Shown: in pieces, positions 35,124 through 48,837 of the stretch
Layout: each line of letters starts with the position of its first letter
How positions within the stretch are numbered: position 1 is the stretch's first letter
Assembly: GCF_029870595.1 (NCBI RefSeq)
Contig: NZ_JAPDIR010000006.1
Span: forward strand, 203,661-267,660
DNA length: 64,000 bases
Direction: 5' to 3'
Source: Sphingomonas sp. CBMAI 2297
Lineage (GTDB): Bacteria > Pseudomonadota > Alphaproteobacteria > Sphingomonadales > Sphingomonadaceae
Made by a program: the position numbers and the translations under genes
The notes under the pieces: model-generated
What the model was told of the DNA's origin: nothing
The model's input: only the letters and a program-made list of their open reading frames with translations
Database searches by the model: none

Positions 35124-35549
35124 ATGACGGGCTATCTGGGCTTTCCCTATCAGATCGACGGATCGGGGCAGACCGCGACCACCGATCTCCCGACCTATGT
35201 GCAGAACCTGATCCTGCTCGTCTTCGAGACCAATCCGGGCGAACGCGTCAATCGCCCGGATTTCGGCGCCGGCATGCGCCAGCTGGTCTTCGGCGGCATG
35301 GACGCCGCGCTGGCCAGCGCGGCCGAGACGCTGGTGCGCAGCAAGCTGATCCAGTTCCTGGGCGACGCCATCTCGATCAACACGCTGACCGTGACGATGG
35401 GCAACGAGACGGTGACCGTCGACCTGACCTATTTCGTCACCCATACCCAGACCACGGCGGGCACCTCGATCACCGTGCCGCTGCCCGGCTATAGCGCGAC
35501 GCCGCAAGGCGGCAGCGCCACCGCCACCGCTTCGATTCCGGATTATTGA
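35124..35549 (+). CDS. Baseplate wedge protein gp25/GPW-like (Afp9)
   Basis: 141 residues with the gp25 signature VFETNPGERVNRPDFGAGMR and QLVFGGMDAALASAAETLVR. It initiates sheath polymerisation at the baseplate. The GGAGG Shine-Dalgarno lies ~8 bp before the ATG. Length matches the family. Confidence 0.93.
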   Translation: MTGYLGFPYQIDGSGQTATTDLPTYVQNLILLVFETNPGERVNRPDFGAGMRQLVFGGMDAALASAAETLVRSKLIQFLGDAISINTLTVTMGNETVTVDLTYFVTHTQTTAGTSITVPLPGYSATPQGGSATATASIPDY

Positions 35550-35552
35550 GCG

Positions 35553-37967
35553 ATGGCGGACGACACCCAGCCCACCGTCGTGCATTCGGTGCAGAGCGCG
35601 GGCTCGCTGCAGCTGGTGGTGCAGGTTGCCCCGGCATCGACGATTCCGGCCGCGCAGGTGCGGGCCGCCGCTATCGCGATGGACGCGGTCACCGGCGACC
35701 CCGCGCCGGCCACGCTGCCTCCGCCCGCCCCCGCGCTCGACACGCCGCCGGTCACGATCGCCGACTTGTTCGGCACGCCGGCCGAAGTGGTGCGGGTCCA
35801 TGCGCTCGACGCGGATACCGGGCTTCTCCACATCCAGGCGATCCCGCCCCCCGCCGATCCCGCGGCGGATGCGCCCGCCTATCGGCTCACCATCGGCGAG
35901 GTCTCGACCTGGTTCGCGCCCGAATCCAAGGCCAATGTCGCCACGCCGAGCCGGCCGGTGCAGGCGCCCCCCGGGCAGGCCGCGATCAACTATCTCGGCC
36001 GCGACTATGCCGCCTTCACTTCGCTGATGCGCTCGCGCGTGTCGCAGATCGTGCGCGACGATTCCGCCTGGGCGCTCGATCATCCCGCCGATCCGATGAC
36101 GACGCTGATCGAGGCGCTCGCCTATGCCGGGGACCATATCTCCTTCCGGCAGGATGCGGCCGGCACCGAATCCTACCTGCCCACCGCCCGCCACCGCCTC
36201 TCGCTGCGCCGGCATGCCCGGCTGCGGGATTATGGCGTCAATGACGGGTGCAATGCGCGCACCGCCCTCGTCTTCACGGTGAAGAGCAACGGCGTGATCC
36301 CCGCCGGGCTGCAGGTGGTGACCCAGCAGCCGGGCATCATGACCATGAACCTGGCGGCCACGCAGGATCTGGCGGCGAGCACCACCGTGTTCGAGACCAT
36401 GGCCGATCTCCCCGTGTCGCTGCTGCGCAACAACCTCGCCTATCCGCTGTCGCGCTCGGTCGCCTACACCCTCCCCCAGGGGGCGATCCAGGCGCAGCTC
36501 AACACCGCCCAGACCGATCTGGTGCCGGGCCAGCTGGTTGCCTTCGTCCAGACCGCCGCACCCGCCGGCGTCGCCCAGCCCTTCGGCGCCCAGGTCGTGC
36601 GGCTGATCAAAGTCGAGCTGCTGCCAAACGGCAACAACCCACCCTATGCCACCATGATCACCTGGCACCCCGAGGACGCGCTCACCAAGCCGCTGACCAT
36701 GGCCGTGCAGAACCAGACGGGCATGGTGCAGCTCTACGGCAATGTCGGGCTGGCCGATCATGGCAGGACGATCGCGGTGACGCCGATGCCCGATACGGTG
36801 CCTGCCGGCCGCGTCTATCGCCCGATCATCGAAGTGGAGGATCCGGTGTCGGCGGCGCCGATGCCCGCATCGGTGGCGGCGTTCGACGGATCGCAGGACA
36901 TCGCCGAGGCCGCGCTGCTGGTGCCCTCGGCCAGGGCGAGCCTCACTCCCGATCCGGGCGAGGCGAATCTCTGCGTCAGGATGCTGGGCGAACGCCCGGG
37001 CATGGCCAAGGTCGTCGACCTGTGGACCGCCCGGCAGGACCTGATGAGCACGCCGCCGGCGGGGCGCGCCTTCGCTGCCGCGCCCGAGGACGGCTATGGC
37101 GGCAACCGGCGTCACCTGTTCCTGCGCTTCGGCGACGGCGCCCAGGGCGAGGCGCCGGCACCGGGCACGACGTTCACCGCCACGGTGCGCGTCGGCGACG
37201 GACAGAGCGGCCGGGTGCGCGCCAATGCGCTGGTCCAGATCGTGGGTTCCACCCCGATGATCAGCTGGGTCTCCAACCCCCTGCCCGCGACGCCCGGCCA
37301 GCCGGAGCCGAACGAAAGCGTCCGCCTGTTCGCGACGACCAGCTTCCGCACCAACCTGCGCGGCATCGATCCGGACGATTGGGAACGGCTGGCCCAGAGC
37401 GATCCGCTGGTGACCGAGGCCGATGCGCGGCTGGTCGACGGCTATGCGCCCTGCATCGTGGGCATCGCCACCACCACCACCACGCCCGACGGCTATACCT
37501 ATCCGATCGCGAAGGCCCGGCTGATGGAATATGCCGTGCTCGGCGCGCCGCCGACGATCGAGCAGGAAGCCGACGTGCCGATCAACGTCTCGCTGGTCGT
37601 CTATTGCTCCAGGAACACCAATATCGGCGCCGCGCGCGAGCGGCTGCTGCGGCGGATCGGCGCCGGCGCGAAGACCGATGGCGGCCCGGCCCATTTTCAC
37701 CCGACCGCCTGGCCGCTCGGCCGGCCGGTGGTGCTCGCCGACCTGATCGCACTGCTGGGCGCGGACCCCACGGTATCGCTGGTCGTCAGCGATCCGGCGA
37801 TGGATCCGCGCGTGGTATTCAAGACGGTCAACGGCCCCGACAGCACCGTGGACAACATCAAGGCCGGCCGGATCGAGATCGGCTCGAACCAGCGCGCCCG
37901 CGCCGGCAATGACAGCTTCCATCCCGAGCTCGGCATCGTCCGGCTCTTCGTGGCGGCGGCGAAATGA
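35553..37967 (+). CDS. Baseplate wedge protein gpJ/gp6-like (Afp11/Pvc11)
   Basis: 804 residues. Conserved pieces of putative baseplate assembly proteins are NYLGRDYAAFTSLMRSRVSQ, LIEALAYAGDHISFRQDAAG and YLPTARHRLSLRRHARLRDY. The C-terminal part FLRFGDGAQGEAPAPGTTFT and VPINVSLVVYCSRNTN matches the J-domain. The N-terminal ~140 residues are an extra Ala/Pro-rich beta domain. It forms the wedge ring with the next protein. Confidence 0.9.
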   Translation: MADDTQPTVVHSVQSAGSLQLVVQVAPASTIPAAQVRAAAIAMDAVTGDPAPATLPPPAPALDTPPVTIADLFGTPAEVVRVHALDADTGLLHIQAIPPPADPAADAPAYRLTIGEVSTWFAPESKANVATPSRPVQAPPGQAAINYLGRDYAAFTSLMRSRVSQIVRDDSAWALDHPADPMTTLIEALAYAGDHISFRQDAAGTESYLPTARHRLSLRRHARLRDYGVNDGCNARTALVFTVKSNGVIPAGLQVVTQQPGIMTMNLAATQDLAASTTVFETMADLPVSLLRNNLAYPLSRSVAYTLPQGAIQAQLNTAQTDLVPGQLVAFVQTAAPAGVAQPFGAQVVRLIKVELLPNGNNPPYATMITWHPEDALTKPLTMAVQNQTGMVQLYGNVGLADHGRTIAVTPMPDTVPAGRVYRPIIEVEDPVSAAPMPASVAAFDGSQDIAEAALLVPSARASLTPDPGEANLCVRMLGERPGMAKVVDLWTARQDLMSTPPAGRAFAAAPEDGYGGNRRHLFLRFGDGAQGEAPAPGTTFTATVRVGDGQSGRVRANALVQIVGSTPMISWVSNPLPATPGQPEPNESVRLFATTSFRTNLRGIDPDDWERLAQSDPLVTEADARLVDGYAPCIVGIATTTTTPDGYTYPIAKARLMEYAVLGAPPTIEQEADVPINVSLVVYCSRNTNIGAARERLLRRIGAGAKTDGGPAHFHPTAWPLGRPVVLADLIALLGADPTVSLVVSDPAMDPRVVFKTVNGPDSTVDNIKAGRIEIGSNQRARAGNDSFHPELGIVRLFVAAAK

Positions 37968-40900
37968 ACGGGAGCGGGAGCGGCCCCGACGACGAGATCT
38001 CGGCCGGGCTGGGCGACTATGCCAGCTTCAAGCAGGAGATGCTCGACCTGATCCCGCGCGTGGTGGTCAACAGCGGCGGGGAATCGGTCTCGCAGCCGCT
38101 GGCCCGGCTCGATCGCAACGTTCCCACCGATCCCACGCTGGCGCTGGTCGATGCCTTTGCCGAAGTGGCGGACGTGCTGTCCTTCTACCAGGATCGCGTG
38201 CTCAACGAGGGCTATCTCTCCACCGCGATCGAATATCGCAGCCTCGCGCTGATCGGCCGCGGGCTCGGCGAGACCACCGGCATGCACATCGGCGCGACGG
38301 CGGAGATCGCGGTGTTCGCGCAGCCGGGCGATCCGGTGATCGTGCCCAAGGGCTCCGCGATCCAGGCCACGCCGCCCGCCTCGCGCGGATCGAACAGCGC
38401 GGCGACAAGCGGCCCGACCGGAAGCAGCGGCACCACATCGACGGCCACGACCAACCAGACCACGGCAACCACACCGACCACCGCCGCCAGCTCCGGGAGC
38501 GCGGCCGCCGTCGCGGCGGCACCGGTATTCGAGACCGCGTCGCAGCTTACCGCGGTCTCGTCGCTCAACCAGCTCACGCCTCTGCAGACGCGCCCGGCCT
38601 GGGTCACCGCGGACGCGACCGAATTGCTGCTCGCCGGCACCGGGCTCGGCCTGCAGGTCGGCGACTTCCTGCTCTACAAGCGCGTCGACCCGGCACCGAT
38701 CCAATGGGTGCGGCTCACCGTCTTCTCGGTCAGCGAGAACCATGTCCTCTCGACCACCACGATCGGCATCGGCGCGCCGATCGGCGAGCAATGGGCGGCG
38801 AGCGGCGCGACCGACCCGCTGCCGCCGAACGAGGCGAACGGGCTCGAGCTCTACGCCTTCGATCTCACCTGCCGGCTGTTCGGCTACAACGCGGCGCCCT
38901 GGTCGTCCCAATCGGCGGCGGTGCAGCGCGCCAACACGCCGACCGGCATGGTCCCTTCCGAATTCTCCGAATGGCCGGGCTATGCCATCGACCTGAACCA
39001 GCTCGACCTTCAGGCGGTCTATCCGAAGGTGCTGCCCGGCAGCCAGTTCCTGCTCGAGACGCCGGAGGACAAGACGCTCGGCATCATCGACGCGGTCTCG
39101 CGGCAGAACATCTCCGAATTCAACATGTCGGGCCAGGTCACCCAGGTCGAGCTGGCGCCCGATCCCGCCACCCTGCCCACCGGCTCCGCGCTGATCCCCT
39201 CGCGCATGGGGCACAGCGCCACCACGCTCAGCGACGGCCGGGTGCTGCTCGTCGGCGGCATCGGCGTGCAGGGCGTGCTCGACAGCGTCGAGGTCTACGA
39301 TCCCGCGACCCAGCTCGTCAGCCAGATCGACCCGCTTCCGGAACCGCGCGCCCTCCACACCGCCACGCTGATCGACGGAAAGGTCTATCTCGCCGGTGGC
39401 GTGATGAAGGACTGGTCGCTGGCGACCGACCTGCTCGTGCTCGATCCCACCTCCATGCGCTTCAGCGCGATCCCGAACGTCGCGCTCGCGATCCCGCGCG
39501 TGGGGCATGCGGCCACCCTGCTCCCCAACAACCGCATCATGCTGAGCGGCGGCCTGACCCAGGCGTCGAATGACGCACACGACAAGATCCAGGACCTGTT
39601 CGCCGCGCTGGAAGCGACGAAGTCGGTCGCCGTCTACGACCCCGTTGCCGCCGACTGGCAGGCCTGCGCGGACCTTGCCCGGGCGCGGGCCGGGCACAGC
39701 GCGACCGTCTGCCCGGTGGTGAAGAGCTCGGCCGATGGCGGCGAGCCGGCGGTGCCGCCGGTCGCCAACACCGTGATCTTCGTCGGCGGGCATGACGGCG
39801 GCGCCGCGCCGCCGGGCTTTTCGGGCGCGGGCGCGGCCATCGGCACGGTGTGGGACGATGCCGAGGTCACCAATACGACCGACTGGCAGCCGACCGGCAT
39901 GCTCTATCCGATCCCGCCGGGCCAGGGAGGCACGCAGGACCGCTACGACCAGGTCGCGGTGGCGCTGCCCAACAATATCGGCTTCCTCGTCACGGGCGGC
40001 CAGTCCGCCACCGGGCCAGTGGGCGACGACTGGCTGATCGGCGCCTTTGCCGCCTACCAGACCGACGGCAGCATCGACGCGGTGCCGACCTTCGTCGCCG
40101 CCCCGCCGCTGAGCGAAGCCCGCTCCAACCATGCCGCCGCGCTGCTGCCCGGCAACAAGGTCGCGGTCGCGGGCGGCATCGCGGACACCAGGGTGCTCCC
40201 CACGGTCGAGACCTTCGCGGTGAGCCCCGGCGTCAGCATTCCCTTCAACGGAGAGAAAGTGCTGGCACCCAGCATCGTCGGCGCGCCGCTGCCCAATCCG
40301 CAGGGCTATCCCGCCTTCGCGGCGCTCGCCCAGGACTTCCTGCTGCTCACCGGCGGCATCTCCGCGCTGCCCGCCGAGCCCGACACTCCGCCCACCTATA
40401 CCGGCGCCGTGGTCGCGCTCGATGCCGATGTCGGCACGTTCCAGACGCTGCCCGGACCGGTGCTGACCACGCCGTTCACGCTCGCGCCGACCGGCACGAT
40501 CCTGCTCGCCGACGGCACGATCCTGATCGTCGGCGCGACCCAGCCGGAGCCCTTTCCTCAGCCCACGACGAGCATGACCGGCTTCGCCTGGACCTTCGAC
40601 CCGACCACCGGCCTGTCGACCGCGGCCGGCGCGCCCATCGCGCCCCGCATCGGCGCGACGCTGTCGCTCCTCGCCAACGGCACCGTCCTCTATGCCGGTG
40701 GCTACGGCCTGGGCGATGACGGCTATGCCGTGCTCGATACCGCCGAGGTCTATGATCCCAAGAGCCGCACCTTCCGCAAGGTGGGCAACAAGATGACGAC
40801 GCCACGCTGCGGCCACAGCGCGACCGTGCTTACCGACGGCTCGGTGCTGCTCGCGGGCGGCTTCGCCGTTCCGCCGATCACCTATGATGTGCCGGGCCTC

Positions 40901-43302
40901 GAGGCGATCTACGTGCCCTCGCTCCATACGGCCGAGACCTTCGCCACCGCCACCCAGACCTTCACTGCGATCACCACCGTGCTCGACAAGGGCTTCGCCC
41001 TGCATTCGGCGACGCTGCTCGCCAATGGCGACGTGCTGATCGCCGGCGGTTTCAGCGCATTCCAGTCCGAGGCACCGTTCGACGAGATCCAGATCTGGCC
41101 GATCACCCAGGCCGCGGTGTTCAACATCGCCGCCCAGGCCTTCGCGACCATCGCGGACATGCCGGTGCCGCGCGCGATGCATTCGGCCACGCTGCTGCCC
41201 GATGCCCGGGTGCTGATCGCCGGGGGCGCGATCAACTGGACCATGGAGCCCAGCGCCAGCAGCGTCCTGTTCGATCCCACCAGCTTCGCCTTCTCCGCCG
41301 GTCCCACGCTCAGTGCGGCACGCTGCTCGCAGGGAGCGGTGCTCGTCGAACAGGGCGTGCTGATGCTGGGCGGCGACACCAATTCGACCTATGAGATCGT
41401 GCCCCCGAACGGCGGCGGCGGCGCGCCGGTCTATCCGCTGCCGATCGTGCTGCCGTCCCCGGACTATCCCAATCTCGTGTCGCTCACCGAGGGGGTGAAC
41501 CCGATCCCGCTCGCCAATCACGGCGTCTATGCCTTTGGCGGCCAGGTCGACGGCAACGGCAATTCCACCTGTACCGCCGTGCTCTATGTCGAAGCGCCGC
41601 CGCCCGCGGATTCGGACGCGCGGCGCCAGGCGCTGGTCTATACCCAGAGCCAGCAGCTGAGCCTCGCGCCGCCGATCGACGATGCCCCGCTGCCCGGCAA
41701 CACGCCGACGCCGGGCAATCCGACCGTGCCGGACGACACGCTGGTGCTCACCGGCCTGATCGATCAGATCGTGGTCGGCCAGGCACTCCTGCTCGCCGGC
41801 AACCCGCCGCTCGCGACGACGGTGGGCAAGGTATGGCCGATCGGCGCGCCGGCCGCGCTGGCGGAGGGCACGCTCGTCATGGTCTACGGGCCCATCCCGC
41901 AGGGCAGCGCGAACCAGGACGGCAAATGGTGGTGGGCCAACATCCCCGACATCGGCAACCTCTCGCTCCAGACCGATCCGGCGGGCGAGCCGCCCTCGGA
42001 CTTCGCCTATCTTTCCGGTAACGGCACCACGATCGGCAACGTCACTTCGGAGCAGCTCGCGCTGTTCACCCGCCCGGTCCAGAGCGAGGCGGTGACCGTG
42101 AAGGCGATCGCGAAATCGTCCGGCGACAACACCACCACGCTGACGCTGCAGGAGCCGCTGCGCTATCTCTATGATCGCACGACCACCACCGTGTACGGCA
42201 ATGTGGTTGAAGTGACCCAGGGGAGCACCGTCGCGGGCGAGGTGCTCGGAAGCGGCGACGGGCAGAAACCGTTCCAGCAGTTCCTGCTCAAACAGGCCCC
42301 GCTGACCTGGCTGGAGGAGGCCGACGGGACCATCGCGCCGCAGCTGAGCGTGACCGTGAACGGCGCGGTATGGCAATGCGTCGAGGCGCTGGGCAGCACC
42401 GGCCCCGATGCGCGCGCCTATCAGCTCACCCAGGATGCCCAGGGCCGCGCGCAGATCACCTTCGGCGACAGCGTCCATGGGTTGCGGCCGCCCACCGGCA
42501 CGGACAACATCGTCGCCACCTATCGCGTCGGCGCGGGAGTCAACGGCAATGTCGCCGCCGGGAGCATCACGCGCGCGCCGATGGGCGTGGGCGGGATCAA
42601 GAGCGTGCTCAATCCGGTCGCCGCGAGCGGCGGGATCGGCGCGCCGCCGCGCAGCGCGCTACGCGACCTGATTCCGACGGGCGCCCAGGATCTGGGGCGG
42701 ATCGTCACGCGCCAGGACATGGTCACCTTTGTCCTCAATCGTCCCGAAGTGAGCGCGGCGGTGCTCACCGTCGCCCAGGGCGACGACACCATCGCGCGGG
42801 GCCGCCACTCGGTCTTCCTGCTCACGCTCGCCGCGCCCGACAACGCGGTGCCGGACATGGCGTCGCCGGCATTCAAGTCGCTCTCCGCCGCCGTCGACGC
42901 GGCGCAGGCGACCAAGCTCGACATTCGTCTGCTTCCCTTCGAGCCGCTGCCGTTCAAGGTGCAGGGCTGGTTCACCGCCGCTACGGGAGCGGACATCCAC
43001 GCGATCCAGCAATCGATTAGCGACGCGCTTCGGGCGGCCTATGCGCTGCCGGCGATGGCGTTCGACGAGCTGGTCCGGGCCAGCGAAATCATCCGCATCG
43101 TCGAAGGCGTCGACAGCGTGACGAAGGCCGGTGTCGACAAGCTCTGGGCCCCCACCGAATCGGGCGGCTCCTCCGGCGCGCCGGACCAGCAGGTGCTGGC
43201 GCCCAAGCCCGCCCAGCTCGATCCGGTGACGGGCGCGCAGATCCTGTACATCAGCGCCGATGCCGACGCGGTGACCTTCACCGAGCGGACGGGGGATAAG
43301 CA

Positions 43303-43306
<4 letters not shown>
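37964..43306 (+). CDS. gpJ-like baseplate protein carrying an inserted Kelch beta-propeller
   Basis: 1780 residues. Residues 1-~400 match the N-terminal half of baseplate-J-like proteins (LVDAFAEVADVLSFYQDRVL, STAIEYRSLALIGRGLGETT). About 408-1150 contain at least seven Kelch/galactose-oxidase-type blades, for example RMGHSATTLSDGRVLLVGGI, PRCGHSATVLTDGSVLLAGG and PRAMHSATLLPDARVLIAGG. The J-domain resumes from about 1200 to the end (QITFGDSVHGLRPPTGTDNI, VSAAVLTVAQGDDTIARG). The propeller is probably surface-exposed on the baseplate rim and may bind glycans or proteins of the target, or of the producer for tethering. No frameshift seen across the fusion. ATGA overlaps on both sides. Confidence 0.88.
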
Positions 43307-46257
<2,951 letters not shown>

Positions 46258-46260
46258 ACG

Positions 46261-46791
46261 CTATTTGATCCGGATGATCGGGATGAGCGCGACATAGCCC
46301 GGCGGGGGCACCGTGAACGCGCCGGCGGCAACGGTGTGATGATGGTTGCCGTCGTTCAGCCCGTCATTCTTGGCCAGCTCATAGCGCCAGGACGTGGTCG
46401 GATTCTGCGCCTGGATGATGTTGTTCAGCACATCGTCGGACGATGACGCCGCGGTGGACGAAGTGGCGAAGCTGCCATTCTGCCAGCCGCCGATGCCATA
46501 TCCCCCGCTGTCGCCAACGGCGATATTGGCACCCGAGCCGAGGATGAAGCGGTTGACGAGGTTCGGCAGCGCGGCGCCGTTGAACGGACTCTCCGGATCG
46601 CTGACGGTGCTCCCGTCGCACATCCGGAAGCCGGGCGGATAGACCAGCGTCTTGGGCCCGGTCGGATCGTTCGGATTGGTCTGGAAGGCGGTCGGCGACG
46701 GATACCAGGAGATCACCGTGCCGACGGGCACCGCGTAGAGGATCTCCACCGGCGGCTGCGACGGGGTCGGCGTGGGGGCGGGTGTCGCCAT
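46261..46791 (-). CDS. Phage tail-collar-like small protein (candidate receptor-binding tip)
   Basis: 176 residues from the ATG at 46791; the longer reading to 47268 runs under the next gene and is rejected. After a short Pro-rich start come VGTVISWYPSPTAF, FRMCDGSTVSDPESPFNGAA, LPNLVNRFILGSGANIAVGD and the ending YVALIPIIRIK. This is the pattern of tail-collar / microcystin-dependent-type fibre tip proteins. It is convergent to the eCIS operon with a 3-bp gap, so it would be expressed separately. It may be the host-binding fibre tip of the particle. Confidence 0.75.
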   Translation of the reverse strand: MATPAPTPTPSQPPVEILYAVPVGTVISWYPSPTAFQTNPNDPTGPKTLVYPPGFRMCDGSTVSDPESPFNGAALPNLVNRFILGSGANIAVGDSGGYGIGGWQNGSFATSSTAASSSDDVLNNIIQAQNPTTSWRYELAKNDGLNDGNHHHTVAAGAFTVPPPGYVALIPIIRIK

Positions 46792-46968
46792 GGCCCGGAG
46801 GCTATGGAGCGCACCGCGCGGCGGCAAGGCGAATTGCGTCCGAAAAGGCCCGATGCGGCGCGCCGTGGATCGATCGGCGGCCCTTTCTCCGCCCCCGCCG
46901 CCATGGACAAGCCCAGGCTTGCCCCATAAAGGACTGGCATTTCCCGCATCGAAAGTTGCCCGGCCCCG

Positions 46969-47550
46969 ATGTTCCGCCCCTTGTACGACTGGGTGTTGCG
47001 CATGGCGCATCACCGGCACGCGATCTGGCTTCTGGGCGCGGTCTCCTTCGCGGAGAGCAGCTTCTTCCCGATTCCGCCCGATGCGATGCTGATCCCGATG
47101 GTGCTCGCCCGCCGCGAGCAGGCGTTCCGCATCGCGCTGGTCTGCACCATCGCTTCGGTGCTGGGCGGCATGCTCGGCTATTATATCGGCTATGGGCTGA
47201 TGCAGACGGTGGGCCAGTGGATCGTCCACACCTATCATCTGGAAGCCAAGCTCCAGGAGGCGATCCACGCCTATCAGAGCGAATATGGCACCTGGATCAT
47301 CCTGCTGAAGGGCCTGACCCCGATCCCCTTCAAGCTGGTGACCATCGCCAGCGGCGCGGCCAGCTTCAACTTCCCGCTCTTCGTGATCCTCTGCACGATC
47401 ACGCGCGGCGCGCGCTTCTTTCTCGTCGCCGCGCTGCTCAGGCGGTTCGGCGCCCCGGTGCAGGAATTCATCGAGAAGCGCCTCGACCTGTTCGCCTGGG
47501 GTTTCCTCGCCCTCGTCGTGCTGGGTTTCGCCGCCATCGCGCTGCTCTGA
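46969..47550 (+). CDS. YqaA/DedA-family inner-membrane protein
   Basis: 193 residues with several membrane segments. The DedA/SNARE-associated features are FAESSFFPIPPDAMLIPMVL near the N-terminus and LKGLTPIPFKLVTIASGAAS plus FVILCTITRGARFFLVAALL later. The YqaA branch is a short DedA relative linked to lipid carrier recycling or membrane homeostasis. An internal Met (MAHHRH) is an alternative start. It is outside the eCIS island and marks the return to core genes. Confidence 0.85.
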   Translation: MFRPLYDWVLRMAHHRHAIWLLGAVSFAESSFFPIPPDAMLIPMVLARREQAFRIALVCTIASVLGGMLGYYIGYGLMQTVGQWIVHTYHLEAKLQEAIHAYQSEYGTWIILLKGLTPIPFKLVTIASGAASFNFPLFVILCTITRGARFFLVAALLRRFGAPVQEFIEKRLDLFAWGFLALVVLGFAAIALL

Positions 47551-47582
47551 ACGGGACGGTTTCTTTTCCTGAGCGCGCCAGC

Positions 47583-47611
47583 TTGCACGCCCGCTCGCAA
47601 CTCGCTAGATA
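47583..47611 (+). promoter_or_regulatory. Sigma-70-type promoter of secE-nusG
   Basis: TTGCAC, 17 bp spacer, TAGATA, 108 bp upstream of secE and just after the YqaA stop. The same TTGC / TAG layout is seen before rplK and rplJ. No tRNA gene, which often precedes secE in bacteria, was found in this interval. Confidence 0.6.
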
Positions 47612-47718
47612 CAGCCCCCAATCCGACAGCGTGGGTGGGTAGCGCCGGTTCCTTCGAGAAGGACCGGGCAGCGGACCCGTGCCCCGCAGCCGGCGAACTT
47701 TGAAGCGAGGGTGCCCAA

Positions 47719-47916
47719 GTGGCGAAGACCAGTCCGATCGAATTCGTGAAGCAGGTGCAGACCGAAGCCCGCAAGATCGTGTGGCCGACGCGCCGCGAGA
47801 CCGTCATGACCGGCATCATGGTGATGATCATGACGACGCTGCTCGGCGTGTTCTTCCTCGGCATCGACTCGATCTTCGATTTCATCGTCAATTCGCTGCT
47901 GCGCCTCGCGCAGTAA
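47719..47916 (+). CDS. secE: Preprotein translocase subunit SecE
   Basis: 65 residues, GTG start. The conserved EFVKQVQTEARKIVWPTRRE precedes a single membrane helix (MVMIMTTLLGVFFLGIDSIF), the short one-helix SecE form of alphaproteobacteria. It clamps SecY in the protein-conducting channel. It is followed by nusG after 35 bp, the universal pair. Confidence 0.97.
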   Translation: MAKTSPIEFVKQVQTEARKIVWPTRRETVMTGIMVMIMTTLLGVFFLGIDSIFDFIVNSLLRLAQ

Positions 47917-47951
47917 GCCGCACCGCAGATAACGAGAGAAAGAACGAACGC

Positions 47952-48491
47952 ATGGCGCGCTGGTACATCATCCACGCCTATTCGGGCTTCGAGGGCAAGG
48001 TTCGCGACCAGATCCTGGCCGACGCCACCCGCATGGGCCTCGATCGCCTGGTCGAGGCGGTAGAGGTTCCGACCGAGACGGTGACCGAGGTTCGCCGCGG
48101 CAAGAAGGTCCAGTCCGAGCGGAAGTTCTTCCCGGGCTATGTCCTCGCCAAGCTCGAGATGAACGACGATGTCTATCACCTGGTGAAGAACACGCCGAAG
48201 GTGACGGGCTTCCTGGGTTCGTCGGGCAAGCCGCAGCCGATCAGCGAGGCAGAGGCCGCGCGCATCCTGAACACCAAGGACGAAGCCGCCACCGCCGCGC
48301 CCAAGTCGAAGGTCAAGGTGGACTATGACATCGGCGATACGGTGAAGGTGACCAGCGGCAACTTCGCGACCTTCTCGGGCGTGGTCGAGGAACTCGACTA
48401 CGACAAGAGCCGCGTGAAGGTCTCGATCTCGATCTTCGGCCGCGCGACGCCGCTGGAACTGGGCTTCGAGGATGTCGAGCGAGTGAAGTAA
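47952..48491 (+). CDS. nusG: Transcription termination/antitermination factor NusG
   Basis: 179 residues from the ATG at 47952; a longer reading to 47679 overlaps secE and is rejected. It has the NGN domain (ARWYIIHAYSGFEGKVRDQI, FFPGYVLAKLEMND) and the C-terminal KOW (YDIGDTVKVTSGNFATFSGV). It binds RNA polymerase and couples it to Rho or the ribosome. It ends just before a strong terminator. Confidence 0.97.
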   Translation: MARWYIIHAYSGFEGKVRDQILADATRMGLDRLVEAVEVPTETVTEVRRGKKVQSERKFFPGYVLAKLEMNDDVYHLVKNTPKVTGFLGSSGKPQPISEAEAARILNTKDEAATAAPKSKVKVDYDIGDTVKVTSGNFATFSGVVEELDYDKSRVKVSISIFGRATPLELGFEDVERVK

Positions 48492-48520
48492 GCGCACGCT
48501 TCGACTATCGCGATTTCAAG

Positions 48521-48551
48521 AAGGCCGGGGCGAAAGCTCCGGCCTTTTTCG
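48521..48551 (+). terminator. Rho-independent terminator after nusG
   Basis: AAGGCCGGGGC, GAAA loop, GCTCCGGCC, then TTTTT: a strong GC stem with tetraloop and T-run, 30 bp after the nusG stop. Confidence 0.9.
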
Positions 48552-48837
48552 TTGCCTGGCCGGCCTCGACCGGGGACCGAAGAAGACGGGCAATGGGCGC
48601 TACCCTGCTCGAACTCATGCACCCATCATATTATTGAAATAGTTTTCGTAGATGAAATATATTGCATCCGAAGGGCAATCCCCCTTTCGGGTGCCCAACG
48701 GTATTTCGCGAGACGCAACCACGCCGATCGGCACGGAGAATCATCCATACGCGCCGTGACTTGGACTGGCTCGCATCGACAAGGAACGAGGTCGCGCAGG
48801 GACTTGAATCATCCGTCAATCTCGAAGGAGACTGCGC
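48552..48837. other. AT-richer leader region before the double-glycine-leader gene
   Basis: 286 bp without a convincing gene. It holds the promoter candidate at 48634-48663 and a possible weak hairpin (CCGAAGGG ... CCTTTCGG, about 48668-48690). Composition differs from the flanking housekeeping genes, consistent with an inserted accessory segment. Confidence 0.5.
48634..48663 (+). promoter_or_regulatory. Candidate promoter of the GG-leader/hydrolase cassette
   Basis: TTGAAA, 18 bp spacer, TATATT in an AT-rich patch; the start codon lies ~175 bp downstream. It is the best -35/-10 pair in the interval. Confidence 0.5.

Noticed and set aside
37697..42478. 1593-codon minus-strand open frame opposite the baseplate genes
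   Set aside because: It is an antisense shadow of the gpJ and Kelch regions with repetitive Arg/Gly/His composition. It crosses two real gene boundaries and has no recognisable motif.
47551..47718. tRNA gene before secE
   Set aside because: No cloverleaf, GGTTCRA T-loop or CCA end could be found; only the promoter candidate is there.
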